18,743 nt of DNA, taken from NCBI GenBank assembly GCA_046590195.1, contig JBKJTP010000040.1:1-18743 (forward strand). The letters run 5' to 3'. Under the pieces are notes generated by a model. That model was given only the letters and a program-made list of their open reading frames with translations. It had not been told where the DNA came from and did not search any database. Position 1 is the first letter of the stretch, and the number at the start of each line of letters is the position of its first letter. A program made the translations under genes and the position numbers. The DNA comes from JBKJTP01 sp046590195. Lineage in GTDB: Bacteria > Bacteroidota > Ignavibacteria > Palsa-1295. Below are positions 1 to 9,061 of this stretch, in pieces.

Positions 1-99
1 TGTTGCTGCGGGCTCAGTGCGCTCGTAGCGATAGAAGCCTTCGAGCGATAGCTGCTGGCTGATCGTGTAGGATACGCGCGCACTGAGCCCGCAGCAACA
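1..99. repeat. Perfect 22-bp inverted repeat at the window edge (arms 1-22 and 78-99)
   Basis: Bases 1-22 are the exact reverse complement of bases 78-99, separated by 55 bases. The left arm begins at the first base of the window, so it may be longer in the genome. The 55-base spacer has no poly-T tail after it, so this is not a normal terminator. Its position at the very end suggests either a fold-back (chimeric) read join at a contig end or a genuine long hairpin. I cannot tell these apart from the sequence alone. Confidence 0.9.
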
Positions 100-130
100 G
101 GCCAGCTCAGCGCTCCAACACGCCTCATCC
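1..130 (-). other. Possible remnant or end of an outer-membrane beta-barrel gene (broken)
   Basis: On the minus strand the frame running from about 127 down to 1 is open after a TAG. In the part between and over the repeat arms it encodes VSYTISQQLSLEGFYRYE. This alternates polar and hydrophobic or aromatic residues, as a membrane beta-hairpin does. There is no convincing start, and the stretch upstream of the repeat (Cys-rich) does not look like the same protein. The likeliest reading is that a real coding end has been joined to an inverted copy of itself. Family assignment is inference from residue pattern only. Confidence 0.25.
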
Positions 131-189
131 TAGCAGGCATCGACGTACGCTTGAAGATACAGTAAGCTTCACACACAACTTGCACACGC

Positions 190-216
190 AAAACCCCGGC
201 ATCAACCGGGGTTTTT
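190..216. terminator. Rho-independent terminator (bidirectional shape)
   Basis: A 10-bp perfect stem (190-199 with 206-215) encloses a 6-base loop. It has GC-rich CCCCGG/CCGGGG pairs, a run of A on the 5' side and a run of T on the 3' side, so it could stop transcription from either direction. It lies before the promoter at 234 and separates the first gene pair from whatever is to the left. Confidence 0.85.
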
Positions 217-233
217 GGTATTTATTAATACCC

Positions 234-262
234 TTGACATCGCCAAAAATATTCCGTATATT
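234..262 (+). promoter_or_regulatory. Sigma70-like promoter for the 316-6685 gene pair
   Basis: TTGACA at 234-239 is followed, after exactly 17 bases, by TATATT at 257-262. This is nearly the full bacterial housekeeping consensus. Transcription would start near 269-271, giving a leader of about 45 bases ending in GGAGG (307-311), four bases before the ATG at 316. It does not match the TTG / TAnnTTTG pattern known for Bacteroidia. Confidence 0.75.
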
Positions 263-315
263 ACCGGTGCAGTTAGTTTGAGTCTTGAACCCCACCATCC
301 CTATTCGGAGGTATA

Positions 316-1590
316 ATGAAAGCAATCCTCGTGCTCGTCTCGCTCTTGTTTTTAGCATCTGTTTCATTCGCGCAGGACAACCCATCCGGTACTATTCCTC
401 AGGAAGAAGTCGACGGCTGGCGAAGAATCGAAGGGTTGGGTAGAGATATATTCAGTTTTTCTCTACCGAAAGGGCAGCGGTGGTGGGCCGGTAGCCCCTA
501 CCGCATATACGTCTCCGATGATCGAGGTGAGACATGGGAAACTGTGTCTAACCCTACCGACTCACCTGATACTTACGGTAGCCACCGGTTCCTGAACAGC
601 CAATTTGGCTTCACGGTAGATAAAGGTAACGTCTTTCGGACTACTGATGGAGGGAAGACGTGGCAGGGAAGTCAAGTTTCGGGGAACAGCGTGAGCAAAC
701 TGCAAATGTTTGACGCTGAGAGCGGTGTAGCTAACACCGGAATCCATGCCTGTCTTACTTTCGATAGCGGGAAGACGTGGTCCTGCAACTCCATGCTGCA
801 AGTGCCTATCAATGATGTTACCTTCGCTACACCGAAGATCGGTTTCGCCGTAGGTACCACCATTCCATGGTTCGAGCCGTACGAGCCGAGCGCAGCAACA
901 TTTCAGCGCACAACCGATGGTGGTGAAACTTGGAAGATGCTCTACACGGGTTTCGATGAGGATTGGGCGAGCGTTTTCCCACTTTCGCCAGATACTCTGA
1001 TCGTTGCGGCAGGTCAGGGCAAAGTGTATAGATCTGTCGATTCAGGAACGACATGGAAAAAATGTTTGATCGATCCGCAAGATAAAGCACTTCTTGACTT
1101 GTGTTTTGTATCGCCGACAGTCGGATTCGCGGCAGCAGGATTGGGCGGCGCAATTATGAAGACTACCGATGGTGGGCAATCGTGGCACCAGATCGCAGCA
1201 GTTGGTTCTACGTACTGGTCGAAAATCAAGTTCAGTGATACACTTACTGGATTTGTTTGCGGACCAGAAGGCGTCTGGAAAACCACTAATGGCGGAAAGG
1301 CATGGATTCCGCTCAACCCACCGACACGGTTTCACGCCCCCCGCATCTACCCTAATCCCGCGACTGAACAACTAACGGTAGAGTACTCGCTCGACCTGAC
1401 AGAAGAAGTTACTATCACGATTCTCGATGGATCGGGAAAAGTTGTTTCGTCTCCGATGATATCTAAAGTACGAGAACGAGGCGCTCAAGAAGAACTGATT
1501 CCCTTAATGCATCTTCCCTCAGGTTCCTACACCTGCAGGTTGTCTGCAGGTGGCGCGACTCTGGCAGTACCGTTTACAATCATTCGATAA
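316..1590 (+). CDS. Secreted Asp-box beta-propeller protein (Ycf48/BNR-like) with T9SS sorting domain
   Basis: This 424-aa protein starts with a signal peptide (hydrophobic residues 4-16, likely cleavage after SFA at 19). The body carries seven Asp-box motifs of the S/T-x-D-x-G-x-T-W type, at about residues 67-74, 109-116, 148-155, 199-206, 240-247, 283-290 and 323-330. Their spacing of roughly 40-50 residues fits a beta-propeller related to Ycf48/sialidase-type repeats. Residues about 342-424 (RIYPNPATEQL onward, ending in LPSGSYTCRLSAGG) are a type IX secretion C-terminal sorting domain, so the protein is predicted to be exported and attached to or released from the cell surface. The start is set by GGAGG at 307-311. 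The next gene begins 10 bases after the stop, so the two are probably co-transcribed. The ligand or enzymatic role is unknown; Ycf48-type propellers in photosystem assembly are only fold relatives. Confidence 0.85.
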   Translation: MKAILVLVSLLFLASVSFAQDNPSGTIPQEEVDGWRRIEGLGRDIFSFSLPKGQRWWAGSPYRIYVSDDRGETWETVSNPTDSPDTYGSHRFLNSQFGFTVDKGNVFRTTDGGKTWQGSQVSGNSVSKLQMFDAESGVANTGIHACLTFDSGKTWSCNSMLQVPINDVTFATPKIGFAVGTTIPWFEPYEPSAATFQRTTDGGETWKMLYTGFDEDWASVFPLSPDTLIVAAGQGKVYRSVDSGTTWKKCLIDPQDKALLDLCFVSPTVGFAAAGLGGAIMKTTDGGQSWHQIAAVGSTYWSKIKFSDTLTGFVCGPEGVWKTTNGGKAWIPLNPPTRFHAPRIYPNPATEQLTVEYSLDLTEEVTITILDGSGKVVSSPMISKVRERGAQEELIPLMHLPSGSYTCRLSAGGATLAVPFTIIR

Positions 1591-1600
1591 GGATACAGCC

Positions 1601-4600
1601 ATGAATAGAATTATAGTTTTACTCTCGCTCCTCTTAAGCATCGATGTTGTAGCCCAGTCCCGCGATGCAGGCCAGATGGTAGTTCCTTCCGGTTGGGAAA
1701 CGGAGGATAGTCTTCGGTGGGGCGTGTTCGACATACATGGCGCAGGCAATACCGATTCGCTTGCGACTTTGCTCGACCAGATGCAATTCAACTTTAATCA
1801 CGAATGGGGTGGTCGCGCTAGTACGATCGACTTTAAAGGTAAGCGAAGAGGCATGATGTCGTGGGGACATATCAATTATCCTCCGAACTCCTTATATGAT
1901 CTCACCGCACTCGGGTTTATCTTAAAGCAGCGGGTCTACTATCCATCTCCACTTAGAGGACTGCCTTATCGGTTCGATCATGGCTATTGGTGGCGTTACA
2001 ACATTGCTAACTTCAATCCCAATTCGAAGTGGTACGACCGTACCTACGATTCAAATGACATCAGTCCTTATCTTGAGATCCCCGCGGACTCAAGTGTTGT
2101 AACAGGCAATTACCACACCCGTCGCTTCAATCCAGTCCTTAGTCAGGTCGTCGACTCAACTTTGAAGTTCGGCAACGAAGGCAAGGTAATCCTGGCTCAT
2201 TCCGAAAATAAGAATGCTGGCGAACTGCTAAAAGTGGTTCGGCATCACCGCATACACTATGGAAGCCAGCCTGACACAGCGAAGACCTTCTCTGCCCGGC
2301 TCGATTTTAACATCGATACATCATCGATCGATTACACTGGATGGACTGGCAATAGCGATGACGTTCCGCTGGCAAGGCTACAAATATTGTTCAAGAAAGG
2401 GCTAGATGAAGCAGGGGATGGCTGGACCTATCTTCCATTTGTCCCTTTCAAAACCTCAGCACAGCCGGGTAACCCGGGCTGGTATGCAGTGCTCGATACG
2501 GTGATCACGCGCAAACTTTACCGCCAATTGTCTTTGAGTTGGCGAACTAGCGATACGTTGGAAAATGGACAACCTGCAAGAAACTGGGAGTTCAAGCAAC
2601 TGCATTGTGTCCTGAAGCTCCCTCAGGTGGTGGAGGATGCGTTAAAAACAATGCCGTCCGATTCCGCGAAATGGCAAATGGGTATCGGGGAGCAGGTATC
2701 GCGAATGACCACCGATGTCCATCAGGATTCCTTAATTAAGTTTGACTCGGTGCAGTCGTTCCCTTTCAACGAGCGTATCGCTCTTCTCGACTCCCGTATT
2801 CTCTCTACGTACCGCTCTCTTGTTCGTATCAGGTCAATCGACTGGCAGGACACAGTTATGGATCACTCGTTCCACCGTCGCAGATTTGGCGATTCATCGC
2901 ATTCGGTATGGGCTGACGGTAGCTATGGCGGTGTCGACGATCTCGTGAATCAAGCAGCCGCCGATTGGAGTGCCGCCACAAACGGCACAACGAAGGAGAT
3001 CATGTTCAACGATATGCCGGGTGACTTTATCGGAATCTCAGCACCGGGTATTGCGTACATCGATTACATGGCATCGAAGCACGGTGTTCATGCTCATATT
3101 CGTGAACAAGATTTTGGCGGTTACACAGCACACTATCGTCGGAATCGTCGCGCCTTCGATGGCGGTGTACCGTCGATGTACGAGAATCAAGTGACGATAT
3201 TCGATGCGTGGTCGCGAGGAAATCAGCGTGATTACATTCCTCACGATTACTTCTACAATGGCAGAGCGATTGATGAAAGCCAAACCTGGCCATCAGCACA
3301 GGACACAATGGTTGGGTTGCGCATCGCACGTATTCAGACTAGCGACTCTCTTAAAGCTTACCATGCCTACACTCAATCCTTTGGCGGTATGCAGGACTAC
3401 GCGCTCGCGTTACGAGGTAGCGCGCGAGCAGCACTGCACTTCCCGAAGCACAGGCGCTTCGCTATAGAGTCAGAGATTCAAGGGTGGGGAATTATTCACC
3501 CATCGCATCAGCACGGTGCGAGTGCATGGCCTGCCCCACATTATCACCAACGTGTAACGACACCCGAAGAGACCCAGGTTCAAATCTATCTATCCATTGC
3601 GAATGGAGCGAGCGCTATGAACTCAGCGCAATTTATCGATTTTGGTAGCAATGTTGGCGCTCCTGGAGGTCTGCACGCGCTGCACAGATCCTCTCCGGAC
3701 TCTGCAAGGTATTTTGGCAGCTCTTACAATTTCGGCCGCCACATCAACGGTGGATGGTGGAATACTTCGACCGAGAGCTGCGATAGTGATGATGTAGGAT
3801 ATGATTACTATCTCGGTTACTCCAATACTTCCAGAGCGATTAGGCGTGCCATTGATCGAGTCAATTCAATCTACAGTTCGACTAACACGGATTACCCGCT
3901 TAAACGGTTGGAATGGCTCGATGCGTATTCTTCAGACCGCGCACTCAATTGGGGGTCGGACCCCTCAGGTCGTGGGATTGATTCACTCGTGCGCTTGCAA
4001 TCCTTTCTCAAACTGATAAAAACGCAACCTGTTGAGCATTGGAATCGCGGTAGCAGAAATGAGTACCTTGACAAGAATGTGACAGATTCGGCTCACCGAA
4101 CATACATTGAGGTGGGGCTCTTCCGTGATAGTGTACTAGGGAATGGCGCACCAAAGGGGTATGCCGCATTGATCGTAAATACTCGGCTGTGGCCTGGCAG
4201 AGATCAGATTGATACTGCCTACTATAATGAGGGTCTTCCACTCAAGGACCGAATTAAGCCAACACTGGGGGACATCGATGTTCGCAAGGTTTACATGCAG
4301 ATCGATGCGGGCAAGATGCACAGTTCGATGAACAGCATGTACTATGTTGTGCGTGATATCTGGCATCCGGATACGTGCTGGCTAGTGCATCGCGATTCTC
4401 AATTCGCAGTTTATATCAAGCCGGGCGATGCGAAGTTTCTCTACATCGAGAAAGGGATCAGCATTCGCGTTAGTCCAACGGCAGAGACAGAGACCGCGGA
4501 CTTTGCATTCAACAACGGACGTCGTGTTGCCGAACTGATGAACAGGACACGAACGGTAGTGGCATACACGAAGGACGATATGCTCTATGCGAGCTATCCA

Positions 4601-6685
4601 TCGATGGGTCATACGTTCAACGGCTATGCGAAGAACACTTCGGGCGACAACATCGAAACTGGTCGCGAAGAACTGCTCGACGATGACTGGAGCAAGAAAC
4701 CATCGGTAATGGTCGCGCAGAACGACACTGGCGTGGCGTTGGCCTATTGGGTAAGGACAAACTCTTCTAATAAGAATGGTGAGGTCAGGGTCGCGTATCG
4801 CAAGCATCCCGACTCGTCATGGAAGTTCGCTCCCTACACTGGTGCAACATTCAGAGACATTACATCCACAGGTGACAATATCACGCCGGTTCTGACGCCT
4901 ATCAATGATACCACGTGGCTTGTCGCGGCACGGATGCCGACACTTGGCGCTACTCCGGGGGGCATTATACTCTTCCGCTTTAGCGTGGACGTTGCAGGTC
5001 AGCCAAGTTACCTGAGTGGCAGTTACGAGTACCTGATCCAATCGAGCACTGCGAAGCTTCCAACCGTCGCATCGCGGCCTCTCGATGATAGCTTATGGCC
5101 AGTTCGCATTGCGTACGAACGGGATGCGAAGATCTTCCGCAGAGCTTTGAGGTGGAAGCCCGGTTCGTCGATCTCGATGACTCCTGTCTTTGAAGTCAGC
5201 AAAGAAATGCCTGATGGATGTATTGCAAAACATCCATCAATTTCGATGGCTGGCTTTGTTTGGAAGTTCACTTTCGGCTGGAGTCACTTTTCCTTCCCGT
5301 TCATCACTGAAACCATAACCTGGGAGTCGAAGATCACCGGCTTACAAAATTCGGTTGACAAGTTGTGGCCTGTCACGAGGAGTAGCGTCAACCCGTGGAA
5401 TATTTCTGATCCTGCATGGGGGTCCTACACTGTATTTCGCCCAGATTCGACAAGCGTCGAAAACTATCACTACCCAATTGTTTCGACCGAGTCGTTCGAG
5501 TATGAGGATCGCAATCGTCCGATGCCAGGAGTATGGCGCGATCACACGAGAATCATGTGGCAGAACATACCACTCGAAACGATCGAGGGTCGTCACTTGG
5601 GCCGTCCGATGGCGAATGATCATTGGGCGAAGTCCTACATCTATCGTAACGGGCGTCATGTCTCACTCGGTCAGACAACTGACACATTGCAACGTTGGAC
5701 TGATACCAGTATGGTCCCGAAGAGTATCGTGTGGGCAGCTCAGCCGGGAGGAGCTAGAAAGATCGACATCACCAATGGCTGGATGCCTCAGATCAACAGC
5801 GTCGCAACCTACGATCCGTGGTACTACTTTGTGATCAAGGGTCCGGACGAAGAAGAATGCATGCCGATCAAGAAACTTGTGGGGATCGAAGATCCAAGAT
5901 TATTTCCGCCTTCAGGCCCACCGCGAGATGTTCCTCTGCTGCCAGTTCCTCCATTTGAGGAAACGCCTACTACTCACAAGTGGCCAGCAAACCCGACAAG
6001 GCCGTTTGATGTGCGAACTGATACGTTCACAGTGCGTCCGGACGACTCTCTCCAAGTATCTCGCGTGGTGGATTCGCTCGACGTGACTGGCATTCGGAGT
6101 GAGCTTACCGGACCAACCGACTATGTTATGTTCACGCTCCGGTTGCTAAGGGCAAGAGATTCCAGCTATGTTCGAACGATCGATAGCCTGATCATTACGC
6201 CGACAGCTCTGCGTGTACCAAATGGCACTCCCGGTCTTTTGCTTGACTACGCCACGCTTAAGATTCCAGCGGGAGCGCCGATCGATACCGTGTTCATCGC
6301 AGCAGAGATGAGTCGCGGTGATACCAACGACTTGGTGCTGGGTATTCTGCAAATGCTGACCAAAGATGAGACACTTGTCAGCGCCAAGCGGACGACTGAA
6401 TCTCAGCCGAGGGTTGAGCCTGCAAATTACTTGAAGGTCTCGATCCAGCCAAACCCATTCAACTCAACAACTCTGGTGACGGTGAAGACCGTTGAGGGCA
6501 TGCCGACGGTGATCGAGCTGTCAGACGCGTTGGGCCGCAAACTGCAGACGCTTCACGATGGGGCCGCCCAGGCAGGCGCCTTCCACCTCGTCATTGAAGG
6601 CGAGTCGCTGCCGGCAGGGACGTACTTCATCCGCGTGCTCAGCGGCGGTGAAGTGCAGACTCGAAAGATACAGTTGGTAAAGTAA
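1601..6685 (+). CDS. Very large secreted protein of unknown function with T9SS sorting domain
   Basis: The product is about 1694 aa. The frame is open from 1550, but the ATG at 1601 is preferred: AAGGA at 1589-1593, overlapping the previous stop codon, lies seven bases upstream, and a signal peptide (IIVLLSLLLSIDVVA) follows at once. I do not recognise the N-terminal half. Around residues 465-690 it has aromatic, acidic stretches (EIMFNDMPGDF, AIESEIQGWG, IYLSIANGASAMNSAQF) that faintly recall a glycoside-hydrolase barrel; this is inference only. Residues about 985-1245 contain repeated short strands with YW and YRK ends, resembling a sialidase-like propeller. A proline-rich linker lies near 1430-1472. 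Residues about 1611-1694 (IQPNPFNSTT onward, ending LPAGTYFIRVLSGGEVQTRK) are a clear T9SS sorting domain. It is the second gene of the pair driven from 234, followed by a terminator. Confidence 0.85.
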   Translation: MNRIIVLLSLLLSIDVVAQSRDAGQMVVPSGWETEDSLRWGVFDIHGAGNTDSLATLLDQMQFNFNHEWGGRASTIDFKGKRRGMMSWGHINYPPNSLYDLTALGFILKQRVYYPSPLRGLPYRFDHGYWWRYNIANFNPNSKWYDRTYDSNDISPYLEIPADSSVVTGNYHTRRFNPVLSQVVDSTLKFGNEGKVILAHSENKNAGELLKVVRHHRIHYGSQPDTAKTFSARLDFNIDTSSIDYTGWTGNSDDVPLARLQILFKKGLDEAGDGWTYLPFVPFKTSAQPGNPGWYAVLDTVITRKLYRQLSLSWRTSDTLENGQPARNWEFKQLHCVLKLPQVVEDALKTMPSDSAKWQMGIGEQVSRMTTDVHQDSLIKFDSVQSFPFNERIALLDSRILSTYRSLVRIRSIDWQDTVMDHSFHRRRFGDSSHSVWADGSYGGVDDLVNQAAADWSAATNGTTKEIMFNDMPGDFIGISAPGIAYIDYMASKHGVHAHIREQDFGGYTAHYRRNRRAFDGGVPSMYENQVTIFDAWSRGNQRDYIPHDYFYNGRAIDESQTWPSAQDTMVGLRIARIQTSDSLKAYHAYTQSFGGMQDYALALRGSARAALHFPKHRRFAIESEIQGWGIIHPSHQHGASAWPAPHYHQRVTTPEETQVQIYLSIANGASAMNSAQFIDFGSNVGAPGGLHALHRSSPDSARYFGSSYNFGRHINGGWWNTSTESCDSDDVGYDYYLGYSNTSRAIRRAIDRVNSIYSSTNTDYPLKRLEWLDAYSSDRALNWGSDPSGRGIDSLVRLQSFLKLIKTQPVEHWNRGSRNEYLDKNVTDSAHRTYIEVGLFRDSVLGNGAPKGYAALIVNTRLWPGRDQIDTAYYNEGLPLKDRIKPTLGDIDVRKVYMQIDAGKMHSSMNSMYYVVRDIWHPDTCWLVHRDSQFAVYIKPGDAKFLYIEKGISIRVSPTAETETADFAFNNGRRVAELMNRTRTVVAYTKDDMLYASYPSMGHTFNGYAKNTSGDNIETGREELLDDDWSKKPSVMVAQNDTGVALAYWVRTNSSNKNGEVRVAYRKHPDSSWKFAPYTGATFRDITSTGDNITPVLTPINDTTWLVAARMPTLGATPGGIILFRFSVDVAGQPSYLSGSYEYLIQSSTAKLPTVASRPLDDSLWPVRIAYERDAKIFRRALRWKPGSSISMTPVFEVSKEMPDGCIAKHPSISMAGFVWKFTFGWSHFSFPFITETITWESKITGLQNSVDKLWPVTRSSVNPWNISDPAWGSYTVFRPDSTSVENYHYPIVSTESFEYEDRNRPMPGVWRDHTRIMWQNIPLETIEGRHLGRPMANDHWAKSYIYRNGRHVSLGQTTDTLQRWTDTSMVPKSIVWAAQPGGARKIDITNGWMPQINSVATYDPWYYFVIKGPDEEECMPIKKLVGIEDPRLFPPSGPPRDVPLLPVPPFEETPTTHKWPANPTRPFDVRTDTFTVRPDDSLQVSRVVDSLDVTGIRSELTGPTDYVMFTLRLLRARDSSYVRTIDSLIITPTALRVPNGTPGLLLDYATLKIPAGAPIDTVFIAAEMSRGDTNDLVLGILQMLTKDETLVSAKRTTESQPRVEPANYLKVSIQPNPFNSTTLVTVKTVEGMPTVIELSDALGRKLQTLHDGAAQAGAFHLVIEGESLPAGTYFIRVLSGGEVQTRKIQLVK

Positions 6686-6693
6686 AGAACATT

Positions 6694-6721
6694 GGGCCGG
6701 ATCACCGGCCCATTTTTTTTT
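6694..6721 (+). terminator. Rho-independent terminator after the secreted-protein pair
   Basis: GGGCCGG (6694-6700) pairs perfectly with CCGGCCC (6705-6711) around a 4-base loop, followed by nine T residues (6713-6721). It begins eight bases after the stop codon at 6683-6685. The 237 bases from 6722 to the next gene show no convincing promoter or Shine-Dalgarno site. Confidence 0.93.
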
Positions 6722-6958
6722 GCTGCAACGATAGATTTTTCGGCTTCGGGGAACTCGGTTTTGAAACAAGGTGGGGAATTGTGGGGTAAGCAAAGATGAT
6801 CGCACGGGCGTACTTTGCTGTGCGATATGTTTCGTTGATTTATAAGGACTTAACCCGCCTGAATGTAGCGCAGACATAGAGCCAGCGGTACTGTTTTTGA
6901 TGAGATAGCTGTTCTGAATTGCGACCTGTTCCACTAGAAATTCCGACCGTTAATTTAG

Positions 6959-8989
6959 ATGAACGAGCTTTCCGAGCACGAGTTTGCCAGCCCTTTGCGG
7001 GGCAAGATCTTTACTGGGATGATCATCATGGTCTTCCTTGCGTTCGTCGGCCGTTTCTTTCATTTGCAAGTGATCGAAGGGGAAGCTCTGAGCGGTGCTG
7101 CCCAGGAGCAAGGGCTGAAGCGTATCGAGCGTACGCCGGTCCGTGGTACGATCTATGACCGCTATGGCCGCGTTATCGCCGCGAGCGTCCCGGCCTATAC
7201 CGTCGCGATCACTCGTCAGGATTTCGATCCTTATAAGAAAGAGACGCTTCCGCTATTGGCGAAAGTGCTCGGCGTCGATACGGCTTATATCCTACAGCGT
7301 CTGACAAAAGAGGGCGGCTTCTATACGCGCTTCCAGCCGGTCAAGATCTGGCGCGATGCATCGCCACGTATCATCGCCGCGATCGAGGAGAATTACCGCA
7401 ACCTGCCGGGAGTCGATATCATCTTTGAATCGAAGCGCGAGTACGTCGCTCCGATCCGCGCCTCGCATTTGCTTGGCTATACCAAAGAGATCTCGCAGAA
7501 CATGCTGAAGAAGCTGGACTCCACCGCCGATAGCAGCTACTATCATCCGGGAGATATCGTAGGAACGACGGGCCTTGAGAACGTCCGCGAGAAAGAGCTT
7601 CGTGGAGTCAAGGGCTTTGAGTTTCTTGCAGTCGATGCGAGAGGCCAGAGACAGTCTCGATTGAATGAAGGCGCGACGGATATCAATGCTGTCGATGGCT
7701 CGCCGATCCAGCTCGGGCTTGACATCGATCTGCAAATGTATGCGGAGCAATTGATGGACGGCCAGCACGGCGCTGCCGTCGCGATCGATCCGAGCAACGG
7801 AGATATTCTTGCTTGCGTATCGAAGCCGGATTTCGATCTCGATCTCTTCAGCGGAAAGACGACGAAAGCGGAGTATCAAGCTGTGATGCTCGACAAAGCG
7901 CATCCACTGTTCAATCGCGCACTGCAAACGAAGTATCCACCGGGCTCGACGTACAAGATGATGATGGGTGCCGCTGCACTGCAGACGGGTACCATCGATA
8001 CGAATTACAAGATCAATTGTCCGGGTGGCTTCACTTGGGGTGGACAGTTCTACGGAGATCACCATCATGGTGTGACGGACTTGCGAAAGTCGATCGGAGC
8101 TTCGTGCAATACGTGGTACTTCAAGATGGCTTCGATCATGCCGCTCGATTCGATGTGGCTGTACGCTCGTCACTTCGGCTTCGATACTGCGACGGGAGTT
8201 GACATCGGCCACGAGGGTAACGGTGTGATCCCGAACACGAAGCGTATGAACCGCTGGTACCCACGCGGCTGGACGAAGGGCTACGTGATCTCTCAGGGTG
8301 TAGGTCAGGGTGAGGTCTCGGTGACTCCGATGCAGCAAGCCGCGTATGCGGGGCTGTGGGCTAACATGGGATTGTGGGTGCAGCCACATGCAGCGAAGCG
8401 TATCTACAATGGCCAGAAGGGAACGTGGGATACGGTGCCGTATCGCACGCGTCAGGTGCCAGTGAAGCCGGAGTTTCTGAATATCCTTCGCGAGGGTATG
8501 TTCTATGCTGTGAATGTACCGGGTGGAACCTCGCGAGCTGCGCTTGTGCCGAACGTTGGATGGCATGTCGCAGGAAAGACAGGAACAGCGCAGAATCCTC
8601 ACGGTGAGGATCACGCGTGGTTCGTCTGCTTCGCACCGTACGAGAATCCGAAGATCGCGATCGCGATCATGGTTGAGAATGCCGGTTTCGGAGGCGTGGT
8701 CTCTGCGCCTATCGCGCGGAAGCTGATGAATCTTTATCTTACCGGAAGACGTGAGGATCCGATTCCGGAGATCCTTCCGAACACCGATGAATACCGCGCA
8801 CTGAAAGAAGCGAAGTACAGCAAGGATAAAGCTATCGCAGATGCTGCAACGAAGAAAGTCGCTACTCCAAAGCCGACAGTAAAGCCCGCAGCACCAACAA
8901 CACCTGTTGCTCCTAAGCCAAAGCCTGCACCAGCGAAGCCGAAGACTACGACCGAAGCGGTGCTTCCGTACTACGATCGGAGAGGCTAG
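6959..8989 (+). CDS. mrdA: Penicillin-binding protein 2 (peptidoglycan D,D-transpeptidase)
   Basis: This 676-aa class B PBP crosslinks peptidoglycan stem peptides during cell elongation, normally with RodA and MreC. One membrane helix (residues about 17-38) anchors it. The N-terminal dimerisation/pedestal motif RGTIYDRYGRVIA is at 62-74. The transpeptidase domain has the catalytic Ser330 in STYK (330-333), SCN at 382-384 and KTGTA at 540-544, so all three active-site motifs are intact. A Pro/Ala/Lys-rich tail (about 636-668) is an unusual low-complexity addition. A TAG stop directly precedes the ATG at 6959, so no longer start is possible; there is no good ribosome binding site. The Met at residue 21 is a less likely start because it would remove the cytoplasmic segment. 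mreB, mreC, mreD and rodA, its usual neighbours, are not here. Confidence 0.95.
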   Translation: MNELSEHEFASPLRGKIFTGMIIMVFLAFVGRFFHLQVIEGEALSGAAQEQGLKRIERTPVRGTIYDRYGRVIAASVPAYTVAITRQDFDPYKKETLPLLAKVLGVDTAYILQRLTKEGGFYTRFQPVKIWRDASPRIIAAIEENYRNLPGVDIIFESKREYVAPIRASHLLGYTKEISQNMLKKLDSTADSSYYHPGDIVGTTGLENVREKELRGVKGFEFLAVDARGQRQSRLNEGATDINAVDGSPIQLGLDIDLQMYAEQLMDGQHGAAVAIDPSNGDILACVSKPDFDLDLFSGKTTKAEYQAVMLDKAHPLFNRALQTKYPPGSTYKMMMGAAALQTGTIDTNYKINCPGGFTWGGQFYGDHHHGVTDLRKSIGASCNTWYFKMASIMPLDSMWLYARHFGFDTATGVDIGHEGNGVIPNTKRMNRWYPRGWTKGYVISQGVGQGEVSVTPMQQAAYAGLWANMGLWVQPHAAKRIYNGQKGTWDTVPYRTRQVPVKPEFLNILREGMFYAVNVPGGTSRAALVPNVGWHVAGKTGTAQNPHGEDHAWFVCFAPYENPKIAIAIMVENAGFGGVVSAPIARKLMNLYLTGRREDPIPEILPNTDEYRALKEAKYSKDKAIADAATKKVATPKPTVKPAAPTTPVAPKPKPAPAKPKTTTEAVLPYYDRRG

Positions 8990-9061
8990 TTTAATCTAGC
9001 AAATGTTTAAACGAGATAAGAGTCGCAATTGTGAAACTTATCATTCTACGCTTGCAAGATC

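Noticed and set aside
6815..6846. TTGCTG ... TATAAG considered as the mrdA promoter
   Set aside because: The spacing is 20 bases and the -35 box is poor; not better than chance.
7292..8614. 440-aa minus-strand frame opposite mrdA
   Set aside because: It is antisense to an intact PBP2 with all catalytic motifs; the composition is rich in His, Arg and Leu with no recognisable domain.
8985..9000. Small hairpin after mrdA (GCTAG / CTAGC) considered as a terminator
   Set aside because: Only a 5-bp AT-containing stem with no T run; too weak.
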